Of a DNA stretch of 64,000 bases, positions 50,670 to 59,374 are shown piece after piece (within the stretch, counting starts at the first letter, position 1; each line of letters starts with the position of its first letter). The translations under genes and the position numbers were made by a program. The DNA comes from Maritimibacter sp. (GTDB lineage: Bacteria > Pseudomonadota > Alphaproteobacteria > Rhodobacterales > Rhodobacteraceae): assembly GCA_017792445.1 (NCBI GenBank), contig CP051232.1, positions 3,012,001-3,076,000 on the forward strand, given 5' to 3'. The notes under the pieces are model-generated. The model had not been told where the DNA came from, searched no databases, and saw only the letters and a program-made list of their open reading frames with translations.

Positions 50670-52574
50670 TCAGCCTTTGACCGCGCCGGACAATGCGCCC
50701 TGGACGAGGTATCGTTGGAAGACGAACGCGATGATCACGGGCGGCAGGACCGACAGCACCGAGGCTGCGAACATCGGTCCGTATTCGTGGAACCGCGCCT
50801 GCTGCAGGAAGCCGGACAGGACGACGGTGATCGTCTGGCTGTCGGGCGTCGAGGTCAGGATCATGGCGAACAGGAACTCGTTCCAGCTGACGAGGAAGCC
50901 GAAGATCGCGGCCGCCATGATGCCCGGCCGGATCACCGGCAGAAGCACCTTGGTCATCATCTGGAAGTTGGTGCAGCCGTCGATGCGCGCGGCGGCATCA
51001 AGGCTTTTCGGTACGCCCTCGAAGGTGGATTTCATCATCCACGACACCAGCGGCAGCAGGATCGACAGGTGCGCGATGACCATGCCGGTCCGCGTGTCGA
51101 TCAGGCCAAGCGTGCGGTAGATGACGAAGAAGGGCAGCACCAGCGTCAGCGCCGGGGTCATGCGGGTGAACAGCATGGCCCACAGACCGGCCTGGAACGC
51201 GCGGGCGCGGGGCCAGCGGGCGAAGACGTAGCCCGCGAAGGGCGCCATCGCCAGCGCGACGGCCACGGTTACGACGCCGATGATGAAGCTGTTCATCAGC
51301 GACAGCGGCACGCGGCGGGCCTGCACCGAGGTGGTGCCGCCATCGGGGAACAGCACGGCCTTGAAGTTGTCCAGCGTGAAGCCCGAGGGGATCGCCGAGG
51401 GCGGCGTGCGGATCAGGTCGCTGGCCGGGGTCAGGCTCATCATCACCAGCAGCAGAACGGGAACCGCCGACCAGATGAAGATCAGCGCGACCATCGCACG
51501 GAACCCGATGTCCGACAGGATGGCGCGGGTGCGCGGCGACAGAACCGGGTCGCGCGGCGGCGGCGGGGTGATGCTGTAGGGGCGGCGGATGCGCTGCGCC
51601 GTGCTGTCCGGCGTCGTGGCGACGGCGGCGGTGCGCGCCTTGCGGCGGCGCGGGCTGAGCACCAGCACGTAGACGATGGCCAAGAGGAACGACAGGCCGG
51701 TCAGGATGTACAGCATCGCCGCGCCCTGGCCGAAGCGCAGGAACTGGAAGGAATAGACATAGCCGAGCCACGCGAAGACGGTGGTCGCCTCGCCCGGGCC
51801 GCCGCCGGTCATGATCATGATGATGTCGAAGGCCATCAGCGCGTTGATCGTCGCGATGATCGACACGAACAGCAGCGTCGGCTTCAGCCATGGCAGGGTG
51901 ATCTGGAAGAACCGCGTCACCGGTCCTGCGCCGTCCAGCATCGCGGCCTTGTGCAGGCTTGCGGGCATCGACTGGAGCCCGGCCAGAACCATCAGAGCGG
52001 TCAATGGCGTCTGGTTCCACACGTGGGTCAGCGCCACGAGGTTCAGCGCGCGGGTGTTGTTGCCCAGCCATGGCGTCGCAAGGAAGCCAAGACCAAGGTC
52101 ATGGAGGATGCCGTTCAGCGTGCCGATGTCGCCCGCGTAGATGAAGGACCACAGAACGCCGATGGACACCGGGGCCATCGCCCACGGCACCAGCATCACC
52201 GACCGCATGAAGCCGCGCCCGCGGAACGCCTTGTTCAGCACCAGCGCCATGATGATACCCAGCACCGTGGTCAGCACCATCGAGAAACCAACGAAATAGA
52301 TCGTCCGGTAGAACGCGTTCCAGAAGCTGTCCTGCGCGAGAACCGTCTTGAAGTTGTCGAGCCCGACGAAGGTCGTCTTCTTGGTGATCGGGTTGGATTT
52401 GTGGGTGGCAAGCCAGATCGAATAGGCCAGCGGCAGACCGACCACCAGAAGCACCAGCAGCAGGGTGGGAGCGGTGGCGAGATACGCGAAAAGCGGCGGC
52501 CGGGCCCGACCGTTGCGGCGGCGGCTGCGCTTCGGGCGCGGGATGGCCTGGGGTTCGGTTTCGACGGCGGTCAA
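50670..52574 (-). CDS. Fused two-domain ABC transporter permease (MalF-like + MalG-like)
   Basis: A 634-residue inner-membrane protein that contains both permease subunits of a carbohydrate-type ABC importer in one chain. The first half (about residues 28-306) has six helices and the ATPase-coupling EAA loop near 209-232 (KAAMLDGAGPVTRFFQITLP). A Pro/Arg-rich linker covers about 306-355. The second half (about 356-634) has six helices and a second EAA loop near 526-550 (DAAARIDGCTNFQMMTKVLL). Normally these are two genes. The reading frame is unbroken, with no stop or internal start signal at the junction that I can see. Confidence 0.9.
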   Translation of the reverse strand: MTAVETEPQAIPRPKRSRRRNGRARPPLFAYLATAPTLLLVLLVVGLPLAYSIWLATHKSNPITKKTTFVGLDNFKTVLAQDSFWNAFYRTIYFVGFSMVLTTVLGIIMALVLNKAFRGRGFMRSVMLVPWAMAPVSIGVLWSFIYAGDIGTLNGILHDLGLGFLATPWLGNNTRALNLVALTHVWNQTPLTALMVLAGLQSMPASLHKAAMLDGAGPVTRFFQITLPWLKPTLLFVSIIATINALMAFDIIMIMTGGGPGEATTVFAWLGYVYSFQFLRFGQGAAMLYILTGLSFLLAIVYVLVLSPRRRKARTAAVATTPDSTAQRIRRPYSITPPPPRDPVLSPRTRAILSDIGFRAMVALIFIWSAVPVLLLVMMSLTPASDLIRTPPSAIPSGFTLDNFKAVLFPDGGTTSVQARRVPLSLMNSFIIGVVTVAVALAMAPFAGYVFARWPRARAFQAGLWAMLFTRMTPALTLVLPFFVIYRTLGLIDTRTGMVIAHLSILLPLVSWMMKSTFEGVPKSLDAAARIDGCTNFQMMTKVLLPVIRPGIMAAAIFGFLVSWNEFLFAMILTSTPDSQTITVVLSGFLQQARFHEYGPMFAASVLSVLPPVIIAFVFQRYLVQGALSGAVKG

Positions 52575-52722
52575 ATTGGTCTCCTGCGGACGGCGCTGGA
52601 AGTTGGTGCATGTGCCGCCGGGCCCTGGGAGAACGGCCCGGCGGCGTGGCTCGCGAAACGAGCCGTTACCTCTGTGGCCGGGCGGCGCGGAGAGGAAGCG
52701 CGCGCCCGGACCGTTGGCTGTC

Positions 52723-54024
52723 TCAGAGGTATTCCGCCTTCAGGCTTTCCGCCTGCTCGGCCAGAGCGGCGACAAGGCTGTCGGTGTCGCCGGCGCCGCG
52801 GATGTATTCCTGCACCTGCTGCATCATGAACAGGTCCCATTCCGAGAACCAGATCTCCTTGGCGACGGCGCGGGCGGTGGCCTTGCTGATCTGGTCGTTG
52901 GTGATGTCCAGTTCACGCCACTCCTTGAAGCTGGCGACGACATCCGGGTCGGCCATCAGTTCCTTGTGGGCAGAGCCAAGGCCGAAGGTCAGGGCCCATT
53001 TCTTGCACACGTGGTACTCGCCGTCGGCGGCCTTGCCACCGAAGAACTGCAGCATGTTCCACACGCGGTCGGCGTCCGAGTTTGCGCCCATCATGTAGGT
53101 CGCGGTCCAGGCGAAGGTCGACTGGGTGGCGCCCGGCATCAGCGCGTTCTTCACCTTGCCCGCGATCTGCGACAGCTCGGGGTTGTTGAAGACGGACTGG
53201 TTGTAGTCGTGGGCGAAGGTGAACACGTGCGCACCCGACGAGAAGGCGGGGATGCCTTCGTTCGGCTGGGTCATGATGTCCTCGACCACAAGGCCCTCGG
53301 CGTAGAGCGTGCGGTAGAATTCCAGCACCTTCCGCAGCGCCGGTTCGTCGACGAAGTTGCTTTCGGCGTCGAACACCTGCGCGCCCTCGGCGTACCAGGT
53401 GCCGAAGATCGACCAGGACAGTTCCGGCCAGCCCTGACCCCAGGCGCCGTTGAACGGAGCGTCCGAGATGCCCTGTTCCTTCAGCGCGCGGCAGGCGTCG
53501 AGCAGTTCGTCGAGGGTGGTGGGCACTTCGAGACCGGCCTCGGCCAGCGCTTCCTCGTTGTACATGAACGCGAGGTGCCCGGCGTAGTAGGGCATCGCGG
53601 CAAGGCGACCGTCGGGCAGCGACAGCGAGGTCAGCGAGGCCGGGTACAGGCCTTCCTTGATCTCTTCGACGCCCGGCAGACCTTCAAGATCGCGGGTCCA
53701 GCCGGCGATGTTCCAGCGGGCCACGCGGTCTTCTTCGCCGTACAGCATGTCGATCTGCTCGCCGCCGATCAGGCGGGTCTCGGCGATGGGGTGGTATTCG
53801 CCGCTGACGAGTTCGTAGTTCACGTTCTCGTCGTAGAGTTCCTCGAAGATGCCGACGTTTTCCTCGACCATCTGGGGCTGGAACTGCCAGCCGATGAACG
53901 AGATGGCTTCGGCGGGCGCGGCGAAGGCGCTGCGGCCAAGCATGGTCGATGCGCCAAGCGCGGCGGCGCCGCCCTGAAGTACCTGCCGACGCGAGGCGAG
54001 GAACTGGTCCAATTTGCTATTCAT
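52723..54024 (-). CDS. ABC transporter extracellular solute-binding protein, Tat-exported
   Basis: A 433-residue family 1 (carbohydrate-type) binding protein. The N-terminus has a twin-arginine signal (SRRQVLQGGAAALGASTML, cleaved near SAFA). The body has RLAAMPYYAGHLAFMYNEEA-LAEAGL and PTTLDELLDACRALKEQGI, the usual hinge region of such proteins. It would capture the solute for the fused permease encoded next. The ligand is unknown. The start at 54024 gives the proper Tat signal; the frame stays open further upstream but lacks sense there. Confidence 0.88.
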   Translation of the reverse strand: MNSKLDQFLASRRQVLQGGAAALGASTMLGRSAFAAPAEAISFIGWQFQPQMVEENVGIFEELYDENVNYELVSGEYHPIAETRLIGGEQIDMLYGEEDRVARWNIAGWTRDLEGLPGVEEIKEGLYPASLTSLSLPDGRLAAMPYYAGHLAFMYNEEALAEAGLEVPTTLDELLDACRALKEQGISDAPFNGAWGQGWPELSWSIFGTWYAEGAQVFDAESNFVDEPALRKVLEFYRTLYAEGLVVEDIMTQPNEGIPAFSSGAHVFTFAHDYNQSVFNNPELSQIAGKVKNALMPGATQSTFAWTATYMMGANSDADRVWNMLQFFGGKAADGEYHVCKKWALTFGLGSAHKELMADPDVVASFKEWRELDITNDQISKATARAVAKEIWFSEWDLFMMQQVQEYIRGAGDTDSLVAALAEQAESLKAEYL

Positions 54025-54129
54025 AGGAGAACTTCCCTTGCTGGAGATGGCTTTCTTCCCGGCGTTTGCCGCCAGTTGTCTTGCCTTCAGCCTTGGAAAG
54101 ATCCGAATGCCGTTCAACTAAAAATTTTT

Positions 54130-54214
54130 ATTTTTGGATCAAAACGCCTGTCGAATTTCAAAATTGACCAAAAATATGACAACCATTCGGTCAAATTTTT
54201 GCATTTTTGGATCA
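54130..54214. promoter_or_regulatory. AT-rich control region with paired repeats between rpiR-type gene and transporter operon
   Basis: The sequence ATTTTTGGATCA occurs twice in direct orientation (54130-54141 and 54203-54214), the second copy overlapping the stop codon of the regulator gene. Between them an inverted pair TTGACC (54164-54169) and GGTCAA (54189-54194) frames an AT-rich core. This strongly AT-rich patch is the likely promoter and operator of the transporter operon, perhaps bound by the RpiR protein. Confidence 0.45.
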
Positions 54215-55114
54215 GTCAGCCAGCGGGCGGCGATCGTCCGGGTCGATATGCGACACGAACTGCTGCTTCAGGCGGCGCAGCGACTCTGCTGCCAGCGTCC
54301 GCGACCGAATCGCGGCCCCGAACGAGATCAGGTCGATGGCGAACAGCATGGAATACCGGGCCGAGGTGGGACCAAGAACATCGCCGTCGTCATGGGTCTC
54401 GATGGGCAGGGCAAGGTCGGCGGCCTCTTGCATCCGGGTGCCCGGCGGGCACAGCGCGATACAATAGGCGCCGTATTCCTGCGCGATCTGCATCGCCTCC
54501 AGTTCCGCCCGGTTGTTGCCGCCCAACGAGCAGCACAGCACCACGTCATCGCGGCTGGTGGTCGAGGCGAACATCGACTGCATCACGCCGTCGCGGCAGG
54601 GGATCACCTTCATGCCCAGCCGGAACAGGCGGTTCTGCACTTCCTCGATCAGCCACGACGACACGCCGCCGCTGCCGAAGGCGTAAATGACGCGCGCGCC
54701 CAGCAGGCGGTCAATGGTCTTCTCGACCAGATCCTCGGGCAGGCGCATCGCATCGACGATGCCGTTCTGCGCCCGCATCGCGGCCTGTTCGCGCATCGCC
54801 TCGAAAGTCGTGGGGGGCGCCGGTTCTTCCAGATACCGCGCGCCGACGCGCATGCCGCCCATGACCTTCAGCTTCATGTCGCGCAGGCCGTCGCATCCGG
54901 CGGCGCGGCAGAAGCGGGTGATGGTGGGGGCCGAAACGCCGATCCACGGCACCAGTTCCTCGATCGGCTTTTCCACAAACAGCCGGGGGTACGAGATGAT
55001 GGCGGTCGCGATCTTCTGCTGGGTCCGGGACAGGGTGGGCATCATCTGGTGAATGCGGCCGAGTACGTCGGAATTGATGTCGGTCTGGCCGGTCTCGGCG
55101 GGTGCGTTCGTCAT
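54212..55114 (-). CDS. MurR/RpiR family transcriptional regulator
   Basis: A 300-residue regulator: an N-terminal helix-turn-helix domain (IHQMMPTLSRTQQKIATAII, with VSAPTITRFCRAAGCDGLRD as recognition region) and a C-terminal SIS sugar-isomerase domain (VIYAFGSGGVSSWLIEEVQN; VVLCCSLGGNNRAELEAMQI). SIS domains bind phosphosugars or related ligands. It is encoded directly upstream of the transporter operon on the same strand, so it is probably the local regulator. Confidence 0.9.
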   Translation of the reverse strand: MTNAPAETGQTDINSDVLGRIHQMMPTLSRTQQKIATAIISYPRLFVEKPIEELVPWIGVSAPTITRFCRAAGCDGLRDMKLKVMGGMRVGARYLEEPAPPTTFEAMREQAAMRAQNGIVDAMRLPEDLVEKTIDRLLGARVIYAFGSGGVSSWLIEEVQNRLFRLGMKVIPCRDGVMQSMFASTTSRDDVVLCCSLGGNNRAELEAMQIAQEYGAYCIALCPPGTRMQEAADLALPIETHDDGDVLGPTSARYSMLFAIDLISFGAAIRSRTLAAESLRRLKQQFVSHIDPDDRRPLAD

Positions 55115-55236
55115 CGCGGGGTCTCCGGTCCGCTGCCGAAGGCCGCGGTTTCGCAGCGGTCTCTGGCCGTTCGGGGAGTTTGGTTAACACAATTGGTTGT
55201 GATGACGAACCAGTTTCGTCCGGGCGCCGTCGCGCC

Positions 55237-55989
55237 TCAGCCGTCGAGAAGGGCGGTCACCCGCGCCGCCGCGTCGCGGATCAGCGGCTCGACCTGCCGC
55301 GCGTGGTCGGGCGTGAAGCGGTTCAGGGGTCCGAAAACGGACAGCGTCAGCGCGATCTTCCCGGTGCGGTCGCGCAGCGGCGTGGCAACCGCGCCGATGT
55401 CGGGTTCCGCGTCGCCAGCGTTGCGCGCAACGCCTTCGGCGCGGATGCGGTCGAGTTCCGGGGCCATCGCGTCAAGGGCGGCGCGAAGCTGCGGCTCGGG
55501 CATGTCGTGGGTGCGCTGCGCCAGCGCCAGCCGGTCCGCCGGGGGCAAGTCCGCCAGCCACAACCGGCCCTGCGCGGAGTTCAGCAGGCTGAGCGTCGTG
55601 CCAGTACGGATGCTGACCGTGATCGGCCGGTCGGCGGTGGCGACAAGGGCGCAGGTCGGACCCCGGCGCGACAGCCGGCAGACCATCACCGATTCGTTCA
55701 GCCGGTCGCGAAGCTCGTCGAGGATCGGTTGGATGCGGCGCAGGGCGGGGTTCGTTTCCTCTGCCAGCCGCCCCAGTTCGGTCAGTGCCGTGCCCAGCCG
55801 ATAGGCCCCCCGCCGCACCGCATGCAGCGCGCCCGCGGCTTCCAGCGTGGCAAGGAAACGGTGCGCCGTGGCGGCGTTCAGGTCCAGTTCCCGCTGGACC
55901 AAAGCCGCCGTGATCTCGGGCCGGTCGGACGAGAACAGGCCGAGGATCTCGAACCCGCGCAGCAGCGATCCGTTCAGCGGTGTGCTCAT
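55237..55989 (-). CDS. IclR family transcriptional regulator
   Basis: A 250-residue regulator with an N-terminal winged helix (SLLRGFEILGLFSSDRPEIT; LNAATAHRFLATLEAAGALH) and the IclR effector domain (LRDRLNESVMVCRLSRRGPT; GAVATPLRDRTGKIALTLSV). It is divergent from the decarboxylase-dehydrogenase pair, with a 15-base palindrome in the shared upstream region. It most likely controls that pair. Confidence 0.9.
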   Translation of the reverse strand: MSTPLNGSLLRGFEILGLFSSDRPEITAALVQRELDLNAATAHRFLATLEAAGALHAVRRGAYRLGTALTELGRLAEETNPALRRIQPILDELRDRLNESVMVCRLSRRGPTCALVATADRPITVSIRTGTTLSLLNSAQGRLWLADLPPADRLALAQRTHDMPEPQLRAALDAMAPELDRIRAEGVARNAGDAEPDIGAVATPLRDRTGKIALTLSVFGPLNRFTPDHARQVEPLIRDAAARVTALLDG

Positions 55990-56054
55990 GCGTCCTCCGT
56001 CGGGGCGGGCCGGATTGACTCTGACCTGCCATAAGTCATATTATGAATTTAGTT

Positions 56055-56069
56055 TCTCAAATATTGAGA
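56055..56069. promoter_or_regulatory. Palindrome in the IclR/decarboxylase divergent region
   Basis: TCTCAA-ATA-TTGAGA is a perfect 15-base palindrome 22 bases before the decarboxylase ATG. A second inverted pair, CATAA-N6-TTATG, lies at 56030-56045. IclR-type regulators bind palindromes of about this size, so these are good operator candidates for the divergent IclR protein. Confidence 0.5.
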
Positions 56070-56091
56070 TGAAGTCAAGGGGAGGAGCGAA

Positions 56092-57831
56092 ATGCGCGAC
56101 GACAGCAACGCCGAGACGACGGCAGGGGCCACCACGATCACCGCAGGTGCGGGGCTGCTGACGCGGCTTGGGCAACTGGGCGTCGACGTGATCTTCGCGA
56201 ACTCCGGCACCGACTTCCCGCCGATCATCGAAGGGCTGGCCGAAGCCAGCGCGCGCGGCATGAAGCTGCCCGAGGCCATCGTGATGCCGTTCGAAAGCGC
56301 CGCGATGGGCATGGCGCATGGCTATTACCTTGCATCGGGCCGCCCGCAGGCGGTGATGGTGCATACGAACGTCGGCCTTGCGAATGCATCGATGGGGGCG
56401 ATCAACGCCGCCACCGAGCAAATCCCGGTGCTGTTGATCGGGGGCCGGACTCCCACGCTGGAACGCGGCCGCTTCGGCGTGCGCACCGTGCCGATCGGCT
56501 GGGGGCAGGAGATGCTCGACCAGACCGCGCTGGTGCGCGAGGCGTGCAAGTGGGACTATGAACTGCGCTTCCCGGAACAGGTCTATGACGTGATGGACCG
56601 CGCGCATGGCATCGCGACTTCAAGCCCCAAGGGGCCGGTCTATGTCAGCCTGCCGCGCGAGGTGCTGTGCGAGACGATCCCTGCAGACCGGGGCCGCCGC
56701 CGCCCGCAGATGCAGGCGGGCGCCGTGGTGCCGCCGCAGTCCGAGATCGACCTTGCCGCCGACTACCTTGCCGAGGCGAAGTCTCCGGTGATCTTCGCGC
56801 AGCGCGGCGCGGGGGACGAACACGCCTTCGGCGCGCTGGCCGAGATGGCCGAGGAATGGGGCATCCCGGTGTGCCAGTACTGGGCGGTGCAGCTTGCGAT
56901 CCCGACCGATCACCCGATGGCGGCGGGCCCAGACCCCAAGCCGCTGCTGGAAGAGGCCGACGCGATCCTTGTCATCAACAGCCTTGCGCCGTGGGCGCCC
57001 GACGTGGCCGAGCCGCGCGAGGATGCGCAGGTGATCCAGATGGGACCCGATCCGCTGCACAGCCGGACCGGCGTGCGGAACTTCCGCTGCGATCTTGGTC
57101 TGGTGGGCGAGACCGGCGATTCCATCCGCGCCCTGAAAGCGGCGATGGATGCGCGGCTGTCGGGCCGGAAGGCGCGCAACGAAAAGCGCGCGGCGATGGT
57201 GGCCAAACGCAACGAGGCCGACCGCGAGGCGCGGCTGCGCGCCGCCGAGGCGGGCCGCGATGCGCCGCAGCTGACGAAGGCGTGGGTCGCCAAAGCGCTG
57301 TCCGACGCGATCGACGGGGACGAGGCGACGGTGTTCTCGGAACTCGGCTGCCCGATGGGACCGATGACGCTGGGCCATTCCAAGGCATGGTACCAAGAGC
57401 CGCATTCCGGCGGGCTGGGCTGGAGCTTCCCGACCGCGCTGGGCTTCAAGATGGCCGATCCTCGCCGAACCGTGATCGCGACGATGGGCGACGGATCCTA
57501 CATGTTCTCGAACCCGGTGGCGTGCCACCAGATTGCCGAGGCGAAGGGACTGTCGGTCGTGCTTGTCGTGCTGAACAACACCGAGTGGGGCGCCGTGCGC
57601 CAGTCCGTCGTGGGCCTGTACCCCAACGGCTATGCCGCCCGGTCGAACGAGATCCCGCTGACCGCGCTGGAGCCCAGCCCCGATTTCGTCCGCGTGGCGC
57701 AGGCCAGCCGGGCGTGGGCCCGCAAGGTCTCGACCGCCGAAGGGTTCGAGACCGCGCTGGCCGAGGCGCTGGCCCACACCCGCGCCGACAAGGGTCTGGC
57801 GCTGATCGAAGTTTCCATCGGGCGCGACTGA
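56092..57831 (+). CDS. Thiamine-diphosphate-dependent decarboxylase (acetolactate synthase/benzoylformate decarboxylase superfamily)
   Basis: A 579-residue enzyme with the three domains of this superfamily. The N-terminal PYR domain has the cofactor-activating Glu in VMPFESAAMGMAHGYYLASG. The middle domain has KSPVIFAQRGAGDEHAFGAL. The C-terminal PP domain has the cofactor motif GDGSYMFSNPVACHQIAEAK ending VLNNTEWGAVRQ. Candidates are decarboxylation of a 2-oxo acid to an aldehyde or carboligation. The aldehyde dehydrogenase gene just downstream favours an aldehyde product. GGGGAGGAG precedes the ATG. Confidence 0.85.
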   Translation: MRDDSNAETTAGATTITAGAGLLTRLGQLGVDVIFANSGTDFPPIIEGLAEASARGMKLPEAIVMPFESAAMGMAHGYYLASGRPQAVMVHTNVGLANASMGAINAATEQIPVLLIGGRTPTLERGRFGVRTVPIGWGQEMLDQTALVREACKWDYELRFPEQVYDVMDRAHGIATSSPKGPVYVSLPREVLCETIPADRGRRRPQMQAGAVVPPQSEIDLAADYLAEAKSPVIFAQRGAGDEHAFGALAEMAEEWGIPVCQYWAVQLAIPTDHPMAAGPDPKPLLEEADAILVINSLAPWAPDVAEPREDAQVIQMGPDPLHSRTGVRNFRCDLGLVGETGDSIRALKAAMDARLSGRKARNEKRAAMVAKRNEADREARLRAAEAGRDAPQLTKAWVAKALSDAIDGDEATVFSELGCPMGPMTLGHSKAWYQEPHSGGLGWSFPTALGFKMADPRRTVIATMGDGSYMFSNPVACHQIAEAKGLSVVLVVLNNTEWGAVRQSVVGLYPNGYAARSNEIPLTALEPSPDFVRVAQASRAWARKVSTAEGFETALAEALAHTRADKGLALIEVSIGRD

Positions 57832-57872
57832 CGCCGCCCGAAGACTGCACTTTTTAGGAGGAGGATGACCCC

Positions 57873-59321
57873 TTGAAGATCGACCTGTTCATTGACGGCC
57901 AGGAAGCCGAAGCCGTCTCGAAGCGGACCTTCGACCGGAAGAACCCGGTAACCGGCGCTGTCGCCACCACCGCACCTGCTGCCGGAAAGGCCGACGTCGA
58001 CCGCGCCGTCGCCGCCGCCGATGCCGCCTTTGCCAGCTGGTCCAGGACCGGGCCGTCCGAGCGTCGCGCGCTGCTGAACAAGGCCGCCGACGAGATGGAG
58101 GCGATGACCAACGAGTTCATCGGCGCCTATGTCGACGAGGTCGGCTGCACCGCGCCCTGGGCCGGGTTCAACGCCATGTTCGCCGCCAAGATCCTGCGCG
58201 AAGCGGCGTCGATGACGACCCAGCTGAAGGGCGAGGTCATCCCGTCCGACAAGCCCGGTACGCTGGCGATGGCGCAGAAGAAGCCGGTGGGCGTTCTGGT
58301 CGGCATGGCGCCGTGGAACGCGGCGATCATCCTTGGCGTCCGCGCCGTGGCGATGCCGATCGCCTGCGGCAACACGGTGATCCTGAAGGCGTCCGAGAAA
58401 TGCCCGCGCGTTCACATGCTGATCGGCGAGGTGTTCCGCCGCGCCGGCCTGCCGAACGGGGTGCTGAACGTGGTGACGCACTCTGCCGAGGACGCGCCCG
58501 AGGTGGTGAACGCGCTGATCGCGCATCCGAAAACCCGCCGCATCAACTTTACCGGCTCGACCCGCGTCGGCCGCATCATCGCCGAGCAGGCGGGCAAGTA
58601 CCTGAAGCCCTGCCTGCTGGAGCTGGGCGGCAAGGCGCCGCTGGTGATCCTTGAAGACGCCGACATCGACGCGGCTGTGAACGCCGCCTGCTTCGGCGCC
58701 TTCATGAACCAGGGCCAGATCTGCATGTCGACCGAGCGGGTGATCGTGGACGACAAGATCGCGGACGAATTCGTGAAGAAATTCACCGAGAAGACCGCCG
58801 GTCTGCCGGTGGGCAAACCGACTGAGCAGGTCGTGATCGGCTCGGTGGTGGATATGGACACGATCCAGAAGGTCGACGGGCTGATCGCCTCGGCGGTGCA
58901 GATGGGGGCCAAGGTCACCACCGGCGGCGCGCCGAAGGACTCGACCATCATGCCCGCGACCATCGTCGACCACGTGACCGACGCGATGCCGCTGTTCACC
59001 GAGGAAAGCTTCGGCCCGGTGGTCTGCGTGATCCGCGCCCGCGACACCGACCACGCGGTCGAACTGGCGAACACCACCGAATACGGCCTGTCCTCGGCGG
59101 TGTTCGGCTCCGACATCACCCGCGCGCTGGACGTGGCGGACCGGCTGCAGGCCGGCATCTGCCACATCAACGGCCCGACGGTGCAGGACGAGGCGCAGAT
59201 GCCCTTCGGCGGCGTGAAGGACTCGGGCTACGGCCGGTTCGGCGGCCAGCAGGGCGTGGACGCCTTCACCGAAACCCGCTGGATCACCATCGAACAGCCG
59301 GGGCAGCACTATCCGTTCTGA
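57873..59321 (+). CDS. NAD(P)-dependent aldehyde dehydrogenase (benzaldehyde/vanillin type)
   Basis: A 482-residue aldehyde dehydrogenase: GVLVGMAPWNAAIILGVRAV, NFTGSTRVGRIIAEQ, catalytic Glu in LLELGGKAPLVI, nucleophile Cys in NQGQICMSTERVIVDDK, and ESFGPVVCVIRA. The active-site surroundings resemble aromatic-aldehyde (vanillin, salicylaldehyde) dehydrogenases. The start is TTG 57873, eight bases after AGGAGGAGG. An ATG at 57865 opens only a three-codon frame (Met-Thr-Pro-stop) whose TGA overlaps this TTG. It would oxidise the aldehyde made by the decarboxylase upstream. A strong terminator follows. Confidence 0.9.
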   Translation: MKIDLFIDGQEAEAVSKRTFDRKNPVTGAVATTAPAAGKADVDRAVAAADAAFASWSRTGPSERRALLNKAADEMEAMTNEFIGAYVDEVGCTAPWAGFNAMFAAKILREAASMTTQLKGEVIPSDKPGTLAMAQKKPVGVLVGMAPWNAAIILGVRAVAMPIACGNTVILKASEKCPRVHMLIGEVFRRAGLPNGVLNVVTHSAEDAPEVVNALIAHPKTRRINFTGSTRVGRIIAEQAGKYLKPCLLELGGKAPLVILEDADIDAAVNAACFGAFMNQGQICMSTERVIVDDKIADEFVKKFTEKTAGLPVGKPTEQVVIGSVVDMDTIQKVDGLIASAVQMGAKVTTGGAPKDSTIMPATIVDHVTDAMPLFTEESFGPVVCVIRARDTDHAVELANTTEYGLSSAVFGSDITRALDVADRLQAGICHINGPTVQDEAQMPFGGVKDSGYGRFGGQQGVDAFTETRWITIEQPGQHYPF

Positions 59322-59344
59322 TCGGGCGCGGATGAGTTAGGGGA

Positions 59345-59374
59345 GGGGCGTGCCGGGAGGTGCGCCCCTTTTTT
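59345..59374 (+). terminator. Rho-independent terminator after the decarboxylase operon
   Basis: A 10-base-pair stem (59345-59354 with 59359-59368, two G-U pairs) closes a GGGA tetraloop of the stable GNRA type and is followed by six T residues (59369-59374), 23 bases after the stop. Confidence 0.93.
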
